This document shows positions 39,686-48,716 of a stretch of 64,000 nt of DNA, one piece after another. The notes under the pieces were generated by a model. The model saw only the letters and a list, made by a program, of their open reading frames with translations. It ran no database searches and was not told the origin of the DNA. The stretch is from Frigoribacterium sp. SL97 (GTDB taxonomy: Bacteria; Actinomycetota; Actinomycetes; Actinomycetales; Microbacteriaceae). Position 1 is the stretch's first letter; every line of letters starts with the position of its first letter. The position numbers and the translations under genes were made by a program. The stretch spans positions 1,550,001 through 1,614,000 of the forward strand of contig NZ_CP113062.1 in the NCBI RefSeq assembly GCF_026625765.1, in the 5' to 3' direction.

Positions 39686-40726
39686 GTGTCAGACTCCGTC
39701 CCCCTCTCCGAAGACGCCGTCGCGTCGGCGGTCGACGCCGCCCTCGCGGCGATCGCCACGGCGGCCACCGTCGCCGAGCTCAAGACCGCCCGTGCCCAGC
39801 ACGTCGGCGAGGCCTCGGTGCTGGCCCGCCTGAACGCCGGTCTGCGCGATCTGCCGAACGACCAGAAGGCGGCGGCGGGCAAGCTCGTCGGTCAGGCCCG
39901 GGGCCGGGTCGGTCAGGCCGTCGCCACGCGCGAGGCCGAGCTGGCCGTGATCGAGGAGTCCGCGCGGCTCGAGGCCGAGGCCGTCGACGTCACGGCTCTG
40001 CCGTCGCGCCGTCGCGCCGGGGCCCGCCATCCCCTGACCTTGCTGCAAGAGCGCATGGCCGACCTGTTCGTCGGCATGGGGTGGGAGGTCAACGAGGGCC
40101 CCGAACTCGAGCACGAGTGGTTCAACTTCGACGCCCTGAACTTCGACGCCGACCACCCGGCCCGGGCCATGCAGGACACGTTCTTCGTCGACCCCGTCGA
40201 CCGTCACCTGGTGTTGCGCACGCATACGTCGCCGGTGCAGATCCGCACGCTCCTCTCGAAAGAGCTGCCGGTCTACAACGTCGCGCTGGGCCGGGTGTTC
40301 CGCACCGACGAGCTCGATGCGACGCACACGCCCGTCTTCACCCAGCTCGAGGGCATCGCCGTCGACGAGGGCCTCACCATGGCGCACCTGCGCGGAACCC
40401 TCGAGCATCTCGCCCGCTCGATGTTCGGCGCCGAGGCGCAGATCCGGCTGCGCCCCAACTACTTCCCCTTCACCGAGCCCAGCGCCGAGATGGACGTCTG
40501 GCAGCCGAACGCCAAGGGCGGCGCACGGTGGGTCGAGTGGGGCGGTTGCGGGATGGTCAACCCGAACGTGCTGCGGGCGGCCGGCATCGACCCCGAGCGC
40601 TACCAGGGTTTCGCCTTCGGCATGGGCATCGAGCGCACCCTCCAGTTCCGCAACGACCTCAACGACATGCGCGACATGGTCGAGGGTGACGTCAGGTTCA
40701 GCGAGCAGTTCGGGATGGTGGTCTGA
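39686..40726 (+). CDS. pheS: Phenylalanine-tRNA ligase alpha subunit
   Basis: A 346-residue class II synthetase subunit. The N-terminal 100 residues form the tRNA-binding coiled coil. The catalytic domain holds HPLTLLQERMADLF, the motif 2 region RTHTSPVQIRTL and GRVFRTDELDATHTP, and motif 3 FAFGMGIERTLQFRND. pheT begins within its stop (TGATG), and the two make the alpha2-beta2 enzyme. No T-box or attenuator leader is visible. Confidence 0.97.
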   Translation: MSDSVPLSEDAVASAVDAALAAIATAATVAELKTARAQHVGEASVLARLNAGLRDLPNDQKAAAGKLVGQARGRVGQAVATREAELAVIEESARLEAEAVDVTALPSRRRAGARHPLTLLQERMADLFVGMGWEVNEGPELEHEWFNFDALNFDADHPARAMQDTFFVDPVDRHLVLRTHTSPVQIRTLLSKELPVYNVALGRVFRTDELDATHTPVFTQLEGIAVDEGLTMAHLRGTLEHLARSMFGAEAQIRLRPNYFPFTEPSAEMDVWQPNAKGGARWVEWGGCGMVNPNVLRAAGIDPERYQGFAFGMGIERTLQFRNDLNDMRDMVEGDVRFSEQFGMVV

Positions 40727-43236
40727 TGCGGGTTCCGCTGAGTTGGCTCGGTGAGTTCGTCGAGCTGCCGGGCGATGTGTCGCTCGAGAGCGTCCACGCC
40801 GCCCTCGTGTCGGTCGGGTTCGAAGAAGAAGACGTCCACGTCGGCGACGTGACCGGGCCCCTCGTGGTCGGTCAGGTGCTCGAGTTCACGCCCGAGCCGC
40901 AGAAGAACGGCAAGACGATCAACTGGTGCCAGGTCGCCGTGGGCCCGAACGCCTCGACCGAGCCCGATGACGTCCGCGGCATCGTCTGCGGTGCCCACAA
41001 CTTCGTCGTCGGCGACAAGGTCGTCGTGTCGTTGCCCGGTGCGGTGCTGCCCGGGCCGTTCCCGATCGCCGCCCGCAAGACCTACGGGCACGTCTCCGAC
41101 GGCATGATCGCCTCGTCCCGCGAGCTCGGCCTCGGCGACGAGCACGACGGCATCCTCGTCCTCTCGTCGCTCGGCCTCGATCCCGAGGTCGGCACGGACG
41201 CGATCGAGCTGCTCGGCCTCGACGAGGCCGCGGTCGAGATCAACGTGACGCCCGACCGGGGCTACGCCTTCAGCATCCGGGGGGTGGCCCGCGAGTACTC
41301 GCACGCCACCGGGGCGACCTTCCGCGACCCCGCGTCGCTCGTCTCTCCGACCCCGTCGTCCGGCTTCCCGGTCGTCGTGGACGACCAGGCCCCCGTGCGC
41401 GACCGGGTCGGCGTGCAGACCTTCACCACCAAGGTGGTCCGCGGCATCGACGCGACCCGTCCGACCCCTCCGTGGCTCGCGTCGCGCTTGCGACTGGCGG
41501 GGGTCCGCAGCATCTCGCTGCCGGTCGACGTCACGAACTACGTCATGTTCGAGCTCGGCCAGCCGATCCACGGCTACGACCTCGACAAGGTCAGTGGTGG
41601 CCTCTCGGTCCGCCGGGCCGCACCGGGCGAGCGCCTCGAGACCCTCGACGGCCAGGTGCGCGACCTGCACGCCGAGGACCTCGTGATCGCCGACGAGTCG
41701 GGTGCCGTCGGCCTGGCCGGCGTCATGGGCGGCGCCTCGACCGAGATCGGCGCCAGCACGACCGACGTCCTCGTCGAGGCCGCGACCTTCGACCCCACGT
41801 CGATCGCCCGCACCGCCCGCCGCCACAAGCTGCCGAGCGAGGCGTCCAAGCGCTTCGAGCGCGGTGTCGACCCGCAGGTGGCCGAGGCAGCCGCCCAGCG
41901 CGTGGTCGACCTGCTCGTCGAGCTCGCCGGCGGCACGTCCGACGCGCTCGGGTCACGGTGGGACGCCTCCACCCCTCCCGACACGATCACCCTGCCGGTC
42001 GATCGAGCCGCCCGCCTCATGGGCGTCGACTACACGGACGACGAGGTCTCCGGTGCCCTCACGGCCATCGGGGCGAGCGTCGAGCGAGCTGGTGACGACT
42101 GGCTCGTGACCCCGCCGACCTGGCGCAGCGACCTGGTCGACTCCGCGTCGCTCGTCGAAGAAGTCGCTCGCATCACGGGTTACGACCGCATCCCCTCCGT
42201 CCTGCCCGTCGCCCCGGCCGGTCGTGGGTTGTCGCGCGAGCAGCAGCTGCGTCGGCAGGTGTCGAACGGGCTCGCCGCGGCCGGCTCGACCGAGGTCGCC
42301 GCGTACCCGTTCGTCTCCTCGGCCCAGAACCTCGCCTTCGGCTCGGCCGACGGCACCGGGCTGCCCGCCGTCCGACTCGCCAACCCCCTCGACTCGGCAG
42401 CGCCCGAACTCCGTCGGTCACTGGTGCCGGGGCTGCTCGAGGTCGCCCGTCGCAACCTCGGTCGCGGTCTCGTCGACCTCTCGGTGTTCGAGGTGGGCAC
42501 GGTCTTCCTGCCTGACGAGGGCGTCGTCTACGGCAGCGACGAGGTCCCCTTCGGGGCCGCCCGCCCCGACGACGCCACGCTGGGCGCCCTTGCCGACGCC
42601 CTGCCGCTCCAGCCGCGACACCTCGGCCTCCTGACGGTCGGCACGGTCGTCGATCGCGCCCCCGGGCAATCCGCCGTCCCGGCGTCCCTCGCCGACGTGC
42701 TCGACGCCGTGCGCGTCGCGGCGTCGGCCGTGGCCGCCGAGGTCACCTTCCGACAGGCCCGGCACGTCTCGCTGCACCCGGGCCGCACGGCCGAGGTGCT
42801 CGTCGGCGACGAGGTCGTGGGCATCGCGGGCGAGCTGCTGCCCAGCGTGGCTGCCGAGCTCGACCTGCCTCGGGTGGTCGCCGTGGCCGAGCTCGACCTC
42901 GACCGCCTCATCGACCTCGCCGTCGCCGAGCCGGCCACCTCGGCCCTCTCGTCCTACCCCGCGGCGACCCAAGACCTCTCCCTCGTGGTGGGCGTCGACG
43001 TCCCCGCGGGCGACGTGCTCGCGACCGTGCGCGAGGGTGCGGGCCCCCTGCTCGAGACGGTCCGGCTGGTCGACGACTACCGAGGTGCCGGGTTGCCCGA
43101 CGCGTCGAAGTCGCTCACCTTCGCCCTGCGCTTCCGGGCCGGAGACCGCACCCTCACCGCGGCCGAGGCCTCCGAGGCCAAGTCCGGCTCCGTCCGCCTG
43201 GCCGGCGAGCGATTCGGGGCGGCGCTCCGCGACTGA
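40726..43236 (+). CDS. pheT: Phenylalanine-tRNA ligase beta subunit
   Basis: An 836-residue subunit. In order: an N-terminal tRNA-binding EMAP-like domain (about residues 40-160), the B3/4 editing domain (about 215-390; SISLPVDVTNYVMFELGQPI in part), B5 (about 410-490), the catalytic-like domain and a C-terminal FDX-ACB anticodon-binding domain (ALSSYPAATQDLSLVV onward). The editing domain clears Tyr-tRNAPhe. Length is normal. Confidence 0.97.
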   Translation: MRVPLSWLGEFVELPGDVSLESVHAALVSVGFEEEDVHVGDVTGPLVVGQVLEFTPEPQKNGKTINWCQVAVGPNASTEPDDVRGIVCGAHNFVVGDKVVVSLPGAVLPGPFPIAARKTYGHVSDGMIASSRELGLGDEHDGILVLSSLGLDPEVGTDAIELLGLDEAAVEINVTPDRGYAFSIRGVAREYSHATGATFRDPASLVSPTPSSGFPVVVDDQAPVRDRVGVQTFTTKVVRGIDATRPTPPWLASRLRLAGVRSISLPVDVTNYVMFELGQPIHGYDLDKVSGGLSVRRAAPGERLETLDGQVRDLHAEDLVIADESGAVGLAGVMGGASTEIGASTTDVLVEAATFDPTSIARTARRHKLPSEASKRFERGVDPQVAEAAAQRVVDLLVELAGGTSDALGSRWDASTPPDTITLPVDRAARLMGVDYTDDEVSGALTAIGASVERAGDDWLVTPPTWRSDLVDSASLVEEVARITGYDRIPSVLPVAPAGRGLSREQQLRRQVSNGLAAAGSTEVAAYPFVSSAQNLAFGSADGTGLPAVRLANPLDSAAPELRRSLVPGLLEVARRNLGRGLVDLSVFEVGTVFLPDEGVVYGSDEVPFGAARPDDATLGALADALPLQPRHLGLLTVGTVVDRAPGQSAVPASLADVLDAVRVAASAVAAEVTFRQARHVSLHPGRTAEVLVGDEVVGIAGELLPSVAAELDLPRVVAVAELDLDRLIDLAVAEPATSALSSYPAATQDLSLVVGVDVPAGDVLATVREGAGPLLETVRLVDDYRGAGLPDASKSLTFALRFRAGDRTLTAAEASEAKSGSVRLAGERFGAALRD

Positions 43237-43283
43237 CACTCGCCCGGCGCCGCCGCCCCTGATCCCAGGCCGAATTCGAACAT

Positions 43284-43289
43284 TAGGGT
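43284..43289 (+). promoter_or_regulatory. Candidate -10 box, argC operon
   Basis: TAGGGT followed by 6 nt and the argC ATG. The preceding GAATTCGAACATT (43272-43284) is a local AT-rich patch that could be an ARG-box-like site; this is speculative. Confidence 0.5.
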
Positions 43290-43295
43290 GGACGC

Positions 43296-44345
43296 ATGCC
43301 TTTCTCCGTTGCCGTGGCCGGCGCGAGTGGTTACGCCGGTGGTGAGCTCCTGCGCTTGCTGGCCGAGCATCCCGACTTCGAGGTGCAGACCGTCACCGCG
43401 TTCCAGAACGCCGGTCAGCCACTCCTCGCGGTCCAGCCGCACCTGCGCTCGTTGGCGCACCTGACCCTGGTCGACACGACCCCCGAAGCCCTCTCGGGGC
43501 ACGACGTCGTGTTCCTCGCCCTGCCCCACGGCAAGTCGGGGGCGATCACCGCCCAGTTGCCCGACGACACGCTCGTCGTCGACTGTGGTGCCGACCACCG
43601 GTTGACCGACGAGTCCGCCTGGCAGTCGTTCTACGGTGGCGAGTTCTACGGAGCCTGGTCGTACGGCCTGCCCGAACTCGTCCTCGGTGACACCCCGGGT
43701 CGCCAGCGCGACGTCCTGGTCGGGGCCAAGCGCATCGCGGTGCCCGGCTGCAACGTCACCGCGGTGACCCTGGGGCTGGCCCCCGGCGTCCAGGCGGGCG
43801 TCGTCGAGACCGCCGACATCGTGACCGTGCTGGCCGTCGGTCCGTCCGGGGCGGGCAAGGCGCTCAAGACCCACCTGTTGGCCAGCGAGTTGATGGGGTC
43901 GGCGTCGGCCTACGGGGTGGGCGGCAGCCACCGGCACATCCCCGAGATCCAGCAGAACCTCCGGGTGGCCGGCGCGACGGAGGTGAACGTCTCGTTCACC
44001 CCGGTGCTCGTGCCGATGGCGCGGGGCATCCTCGCCACGACGACGGCGCGTCTCGCCCCGGGCGTCACCGCCCACGACGTGCGATCCGCCTGGCAGCAGG
44101 CCTACGCGAACGAGCCCTTCGTGCACCTGCTGCCGGACGGCGAGTTCCCGCGGACGGCCGACACGATCGGTGCCAACACCGCCCTGATCGGACTCGCCGT
44201 CGATGAGGCCGCCGACCGCGTCGTCGTGGTCACCGCCCTCGACAACCTCGTGAAGGGCACGGCCGGTGCCGCCGTCCAGTCCGCCAACATCGCGCTCGGC
44301 CTGGCCGAGACCACCGGCCTCGGCCAGAACGGAGTCGCCCCGTGA
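43296..44345 (+). CDS. argC: N-acetyl-gamma-glutamyl-phosphate reductase
   Basis: A 349-residue NADPH-dependent reductase, third step of arginine synthesis. GASGYAGGELLRLL is the nucleotide fold, the catalytic Cys is in VPGCNVTAV (about residue 152), and GVGGSHRHIPEIQQ contains the active-site His. It heads argCJBDF, every junction being a 1- or 4-bp overlap. Confidence 0.97.
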   Translation: MPFSVAVAGASGYAGGELLRLLAEHPDFEVQTVTAFQNAGQPLLAVQPHLRSLAHLTLVDTTPEALSGHDVVFLALPHGKSGAITAQLPDDTLVVDCGADHRLTDESAWQSFYGGEFYGAWSYGLPELVLGDTPGRQRDVLVGAKRIAVPGCNVTAVTLGLAPGVQAGVVETADIVTVLAVGPSGAGKALKTHLLASELMGSASAYGVGGSHRHIPEIQQNLRVAGATEVNVSFTPVLVPMARGILATTTARLAPGVTAHDVRSAWQQAYANEPFVHLLPDGEFPRTADTIGANTALIGLAVDEAADRVVVVTALDNLVKGTAGAAVQSANIALGLAETTGLGQNGVAP

Positions 44346-45499
44346 GCGTCACCGCAGCAGCCGGTTTCGAGGCCTCCGGCGTCGTCGCCGGCCTCAAGAG
44401 CTCGGGCGCGCCGGACGTCGCCCTGGTCGTCAATCGAGGTCGCAGCACGGCTGCAGCGGCCGTCTTCACCAGCAACAGGGCCAAGGCGAACCCCGTCCTG
44501 TGGTCCCAGCAGGTCATAGCCGACGGTCGCGTCGACGCCGTCGTCCTCAATTCCGGAGGCGCGAACTGCTTCACGGGAGCCTTCGGCTTCCAGACGACGC
44601 ACTCCACGGCCGAGACCGTGGCCGCCGCCCTCGGAGTGTCGGCGACGGACGTCCTCGTCTGCTCGACGGGCCTCATCGGCGTCGGCGACCAGACCTTCCG
44701 CGACAAGGTGCTGAGCGGCTCCACGGCCGCGGCCGACGCCCTGTCGGTCGACGGCGGCCTCGATGCCGCCACGGCCATCATGACGACCGACACCAAGCCC
44801 AAGCAGGCCGTCGTCTCGGGTGACGGCTGGGTCGTCGGCGGAATGGCCAAGGGTGCGGGCATGCTCGCCCCCGGACTCGCCACGATGCTCGTCGTGCTCA
44901 CGACGGACGCCGACGTCGACGCGTCCGGTCTCGATTCCGCACTCCGCGAGGCGACCCGGGTCACCTTCGACCGTCTCGACTCGGACGGCTGCATGTCGAC
45001 GAACGACACCGTCGTGTTGTTGGCCAGCGCCGAGTCCGGTGTCGCGCCTCCTGCCGGCGACTTCGCGGCGGCGGTCACGGCGCTCTGTGCCGACCTCGCC
45101 GAGCAGTTGCAGGCCGACGCCGAGGGTGCCTCGCACGACATCCGCATCGAGATCGTGGGGGCGGCATCCGACGACGACGCCGTCGAGGTGGGCCGTTCGA
45201 TCGCTCGCAACAACCTCTTCAAGGCAGCCGTCTTCGGCAACGACCCCAACTGGGGCCGCGTGCTCGCCGCCATCGGCACCACGTCGGCCGAGTTCGACCC
45301 CTACGACGTCGACGTGACCATCAACGGCGTCCGCGTCTGCCACGCCGGGGCACCCGATCGGCCGAGCGACGACGTCGACCTGACGCCGCGAGCGGTCCAC
45401 GTGCTCGTCGACCTGAAGACGGGGCCGGTCGAGGCGACCATCCTGACGAACGATCTCACGCACGACTACGTGCACGAGAACAGCGCGTACTCCAGCTGA
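44342..45499 (+). CDS. argJ: Glutamate N-acetyltransferase / ornithine acetyltransferase
   Basis: A 385-residue self-cleaving enzyme that recycles acetyl from N-acetylornithine to glutamate. The autoproteolytic Ala-Thr site is in KGAGMLAPGLATMLV, making Thr181 the nucleophile of the beta chain. Family marks SNRAKANPVLWSQQ and NDPNWGRVLAAIG are present. A bifunctional enzyme would also make acetylglutamate from acetyl-CoA, which fits with no argA here. The 3' half contains one coding copy of the CAGGAGGCGCG motif (45043-45053, minus). Confidence 0.96.
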   Translation: MSVTAAAGFEASGVVAGLKSSGAPDVALVVNRGRSTAAAAVFTSNRAKANPVLWSQQVIADGRVDAVVLNSGGANCFTGAFGFQTTHSTAETVAAALGVSATDVLVCSTGLIGVGDQTFRDKVLSGSTAAADALSVDGGLDAATAIMTTDTKPKQAVVSGDGWVVGGMAKGAGMLAPGLATMLVVLTTDADVDASGLDSALREATRVTFDRLDSDGCMSTNDTVVLLASAESGVAPPAGDFAAAVTALCADLAEQLQADAEGASHDIRIEIVGAASDDDAVEVGRSIARNNLFKAAVFGNDPNWGRVLAAIGTTSAEFDPYDVDVTINGVRVCHAGAPDRPSDDVDLTPRAVHVLVDLKTGPVEATILTNDLTHDYVHENSAYSS

Positions 45500-46545
45500 T
45501 GGGCGTCCACACGAGCACCGGTGCGACGGCGGCCGACGAGCAAGAGCTCGCGGCGGTCAAGGCCTCGACCCTGATCGAGTCCCTGCCCTGGCTGAAGCGC
45601 TTCTCGGGCAAGGTCGTCGTCGTCAAGTTCGGCGGCAACGCCATGGTCGACGACGCCCTCAAGCAGGCGTTCGCCGAGGACATGGTCTACCTGCGGTACG
45701 CCGGGTTGCACCCGGTGGTCGTCCACGGCGGGGGGCCACAGATCTCCGCCGCCCTCGACGCCGCCGGCATCGAGAGCGAGTTCCGGGGCGGCTACCGCTA
45801 CACGTCGACCGAGGCGATCTCGGTCGTGCGCGACGTCCTGGCCGGCGAGGTCAACCGCGAGATCGTCGACCTGATCAACGAGCACGGCGACCTGGCCCGC
45901 GGTGTCTCCGGCGAGGGCTCGACCTTGTTCGAGGGTCGCAAGCGCGGTGTGGTGGTCGACGGCGAGACCTTCGACCTGGGACACGTGGGCGACGTGACAC
46001 ACGTCGACCCGTCGTCGGTGCTGGCCGAGATCGAGGCGGGGCGCATTCCCGTGGTGTCGTCGATCGCGACGAACACGATCGACCCGGAACACGCCCTCAA
46101 CGTCAACGCCGATGCGGCGGCGGGGGCCCTGGCCATCGCCCTCGGTGCGGCCAAGCTCGTCGTCCTGACCGACGTCGCCGGGCTCTACGCCGACTGGCCG
46201 AACCGCGACTCGCTCGTCGAGGCCATCACGGTGTCGGCCCTCACCGACATGCTCCCGACCCTCGAGTCGGGCATGATCCCCAAGATGCGCGCCTGCCTCG
46301 ACTCGGTCGTCGGTGGCGTCGGAGGAGCGACCATCATCGACGGTCGCATCCCGCACTCGATCCTCCTCGAGGTGTTCACCCAACGCGGGTCGGGCACCGA
46401 GGTGGTTCCCGACGACCGGGCGGCGTCGACCGGCGCCCCCGTCGTCACCTCGTTCGGCACCCCCGCCGGCGAGATCGTCACCACCGGGGGCACCGCTCCG
46501 GGTGGCCCTGCCGTGAGCGGCACCGACACGAAAGGACAGTCGTGA
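45499..46545 (+). CDS. argB: Acetylglutamate kinase
   Basis: A 348-residue amino-acid kinase that phosphorylates N-acetylglutamate, usually the arginine-feedback step. KFGGNAM, VVVHGGGPQISAAL and NADAAAGALAIALGAAKLV cover the ATP and substrate sites. The protein is about 45 residues longer than usual because of a Gly/Thr/Ala-rich tail after EVFTQRGSGTEVV. Starts within the argJ stop (TGATG). Confidence 0.96.
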   Translation: MGVHTSTGATAADEQELAAVKASTLIESLPWLKRFSGKVVVVKFGGNAMVDDALKQAFAEDMVYLRYAGLHPVVVHGGGPQISAALDAAGIESEFRGGYRYTSTEAISVVRDVLAGEVNREIVDLINEHGDLARGVSGEGSTLFEGRKRGVVVDGETFDLGHVGDVTHVDPSSVLAEIEAGRIPVVSSIATNTIDPEHALNVNADAAAGALAIALGAAKLVVLTDVAGLYADWPNRDSLVEAITVSALTDMLPTLESGMIPKMRACLDSVVGGVGGATIIDGRIPHSILLEVFTQRGSGTEVVPDDRAASTGAPVVTSFGTPAGEIVTTGGTAPGGPAVSGTDTKGQS

Positions 46546-47744
46546 CCATGATCCAGACCCAAGGCGGTACCTGGCAGCGCCGATTCGGCGACTCGATGAT
46601 GCGTTCGCTGTCCACTCCGAAGGTGATGCTCGACCGCGGCGAGGGCTGCCAGGTCTGGGACGTCGACGGCAAGCGTTACCTCGACTTCCTGGCGGGCATC
46701 GCCGTGAACGCCCTCGGACACGCCCACCCGGTGCTCGTCGAGGCGCTCACCGAGCAGGCGAGCAAGCTGATCCACGTCTCCAACTACTTCGCGACGGCCC
46801 CGCAGGTCGAGCTCGCCGAACGGCTGACCCGCATCAGCGGTGCCGGCGAGCGTGGGCGCGTCTACTTCGGCAACAGCGGAGCCGAAGCCAACGAGGCCGC
46901 GGTCAAACTGGCCCGCCTCAACCGCGGTGACGGCTCGCGCACCCGCATCCTCGCCCTGCAGAACTCGTTCCACGGGCGCACCATGGGCTCGCTCGCGCTG
47001 ACCGGCAAGCCGGCGCTGCGCGAACCGTTCGAGCCGATGATGCCCGGGGTCGAGCACATCGACACGACCGTCGAGGCACTCGAAGCGGCCCTCGACGGTA
47101 CGGTGGCCGCCCTGTTCGTCGAGCCGATCAAGGGCGAGGCCGGCGTCGTCGACCTGCCCGAGGGCTACCTCGAGCGTGCCCGCGAACTCACCACGAAGCA
47201 CGGGGCCCTGCTGATCCTCGACGAGATCCAGACCGGCATCGGCCGGACCGGCTCGTGGTTCGCCTTCCAGCAGCACGACATCGTCCCTGACGCCATCACC
47301 GTCGCCAAGGGCATCGCCGGGGGAGTCCCCATCGGTGCGCTCATCACCTTCGGCGACACGTCCGACCTGTTCGAGGCCGGTCAGCACGGCAGCACCTTCG
47401 GCGGCAACCCGCTCGCGACCGCCGCGGCCAACGCCGTGCTCGGCGAGATCGAGTCGAGCCAGCTCGTGCTCAACGCGATCGTCCGGGGCGACCAGCTCCG
47501 CGCGGCCGTCGAGTCGATCGGTTCGCCGCTCGTCCGCGAGATCCGCGGCAACGGCCTCCTGATCGGCCTGGGGCTGGCGCAGCCCGTCGCGGCCCAGGTC
47601 GCCGCCGACGCCCTCGAGGCCGGCCTCATCGTCAACGCCCCCAACGACTCGAGCATCCGTCTCGCGCCTCCCCTGATCGTCGGTGACGACGAGATCGCCG
47701 AGTTCACCCAGATCATGACCACCGTCCTGAAAGGCCTCGAATGA
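46542..47744 (+). CDS. argD: Acetylornithine aminotransferase
   Basis: A 400-residue class III PLP aminotransferase. YFGNSGAEANEAAVKLAR binds the cofactor phosphate, ILDEIQTGIGRTG holds the PLP Asp, and the Schiff-base lysine is in TVAKGIAGGVPIGA at about residue 256. GTG overlaps the argB stop (GTGA); an ATG two codons later (46548) is possible. Confidence 0.96.
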   Translation: MTMIQTQGGTWQRRFGDSMMRSLSTPKVMLDRGEGCQVWDVDGKRYLDFLAGIAVNALGHAHPVLVEALTEQASKLIHVSNYFATAPQVELAERLTRISGAGERGRVYFGNSGAEANEAAVKLARLNRGDGSRTRILALQNSFHGRTMGSLALTGKPALREPFEPMMPGVEHIDTTVEALEAALDGTVAALFVEPIKGEAGVVDLPEGYLERARELTTKHGALLILDEIQTGIGRTGSWFAFQQHDIVPDAITVAKGIAGGVPIGALITFGDTSDLFEAGQHGSTFGGNPLATAAANAVLGEIESSQLVLNAIVRGDQLRAAVESIGSPLVREIRGNGLLIGLGLAQPVAAQVAADALEAGLIVNAPNDSSIRLAPPLIVGDDEIAEFTQIMTTVLKGLE

Positions 47745-48661
47745 CCCGCCACTTCCTCCGGGACGACGACCTGACCACCGCCGAGCAGCTCGAGGTGCTC
47801 GATCTCGCCGACGAACTCAAGCGCGACCGCTGGTCCCAGCGCCCGCTGGCCGGTCCGCAGACCGTCGCCGTGATCTTCGACAAGTCGTCGACCCGTACCC
47901 GGGTCTCCTTCGCGGTCGGCATCGCCGACCTCGGCGGCAGCCCGCTGATCATCGCCACCGCGAACAGCCAGCTCGGCGGCAAGGAGACCCCGTCCGACAC
48001 GGCGCGCGTGCTCGAGCGCATGGTGTCCGCCATCGTCTGGCGCACCTACGCGCAGTCCGGCCTCGAAGAGATGGCGGCGGGGACGACCGTGCCCGTCGTC
48101 AACGCGTTGAGCGACGACTTCCACCCGTGTCAGCTGCTCGCCGACCTGCAGACCATCCGCGAGAAGAAGGGCACGCTCGCCGGCCTCTCGGTGGCCTTCG
48201 TCGGTGACGGGCGCTGCAACATGGGCCAGTCGTACCTGCTGGCCTGCGCGACCGCGGGCATGCACGTCCGCATCGGTGCCCCCGAGGGCTTCCTGCCCGA
48301 CCCGACCGTCGTGGCCGACGCCGAGGCGATCGCCGCGCGGACGGGCGGCTCCGTGCTCGTCACGACCGACGCGGTCGAGGCCGTCGCCGGGGTCGACGTC
48401 GTCGTGACCGACACCTGGGTCTCGATGGGCAAGGAGGACGAGAAAGACGAACGGGTCGCCGTCTTCGGATCGTTCAAGGTCGACCAGGCCTTGATGGCCC
48501 AGGCCGACCCCGACGCGATCTTCCTGCACTGTCTCCCCGCCGACCGCGGGTACGAGGTCACGGCCGACGTCATCGACGGCCCGACCAGCGTCATCTGGGA
48601 CGAGGCCGAGAACCGGCTGCACGCCCAGAAGGCGCTGCTCACCTGGCTGCTGGCCCGCTGA
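47741..48661 (+). CDS. argF: Ornithine carbamoyltransferase
   Basis: A 306-residue transcarbamylase. Carbamoyl-phosphate sites are KSSTRTR (about residues 47-53) and HPCQLLADL; the ornithine site is in FLHCLPADRG. Unlike in Corynebacterium and Mycobacterium, no argR follows; argG begins 55 bp downstream. Confidence 0.97.
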   Translation: MTRHFLRDDDLTTAEQLEVLDLADELKRDRWSQRPLAGPQTVAVIFDKSSTRTRVSFAVGIADLGGSPLIIATANSQLGGKETPSDTARVLERMVSAIVWRTYAQSGLEEMAAGTTVPVVNALSDDFHPCQLLADLQTIREKKGTLAGLSVAFVGDGRCNMGQSYLLACATAGMHVRIGAPEGFLPDPTVVADAEAIAARTGGSVLVTTDAVEAVAGVDVVVTDTWVSMGKEDEKDERVAVFGSFKVDQALMAQADPDAIFLHCLPADRGYEVTADVIDGPTSVIWDEAENRLHAQKALLTWLLAR

Positions 48662-48716
48662 GCACCCCCACCACCTCACACACACGTAGCCACACCCACA
48701 CCACTCAAGGAGAACC

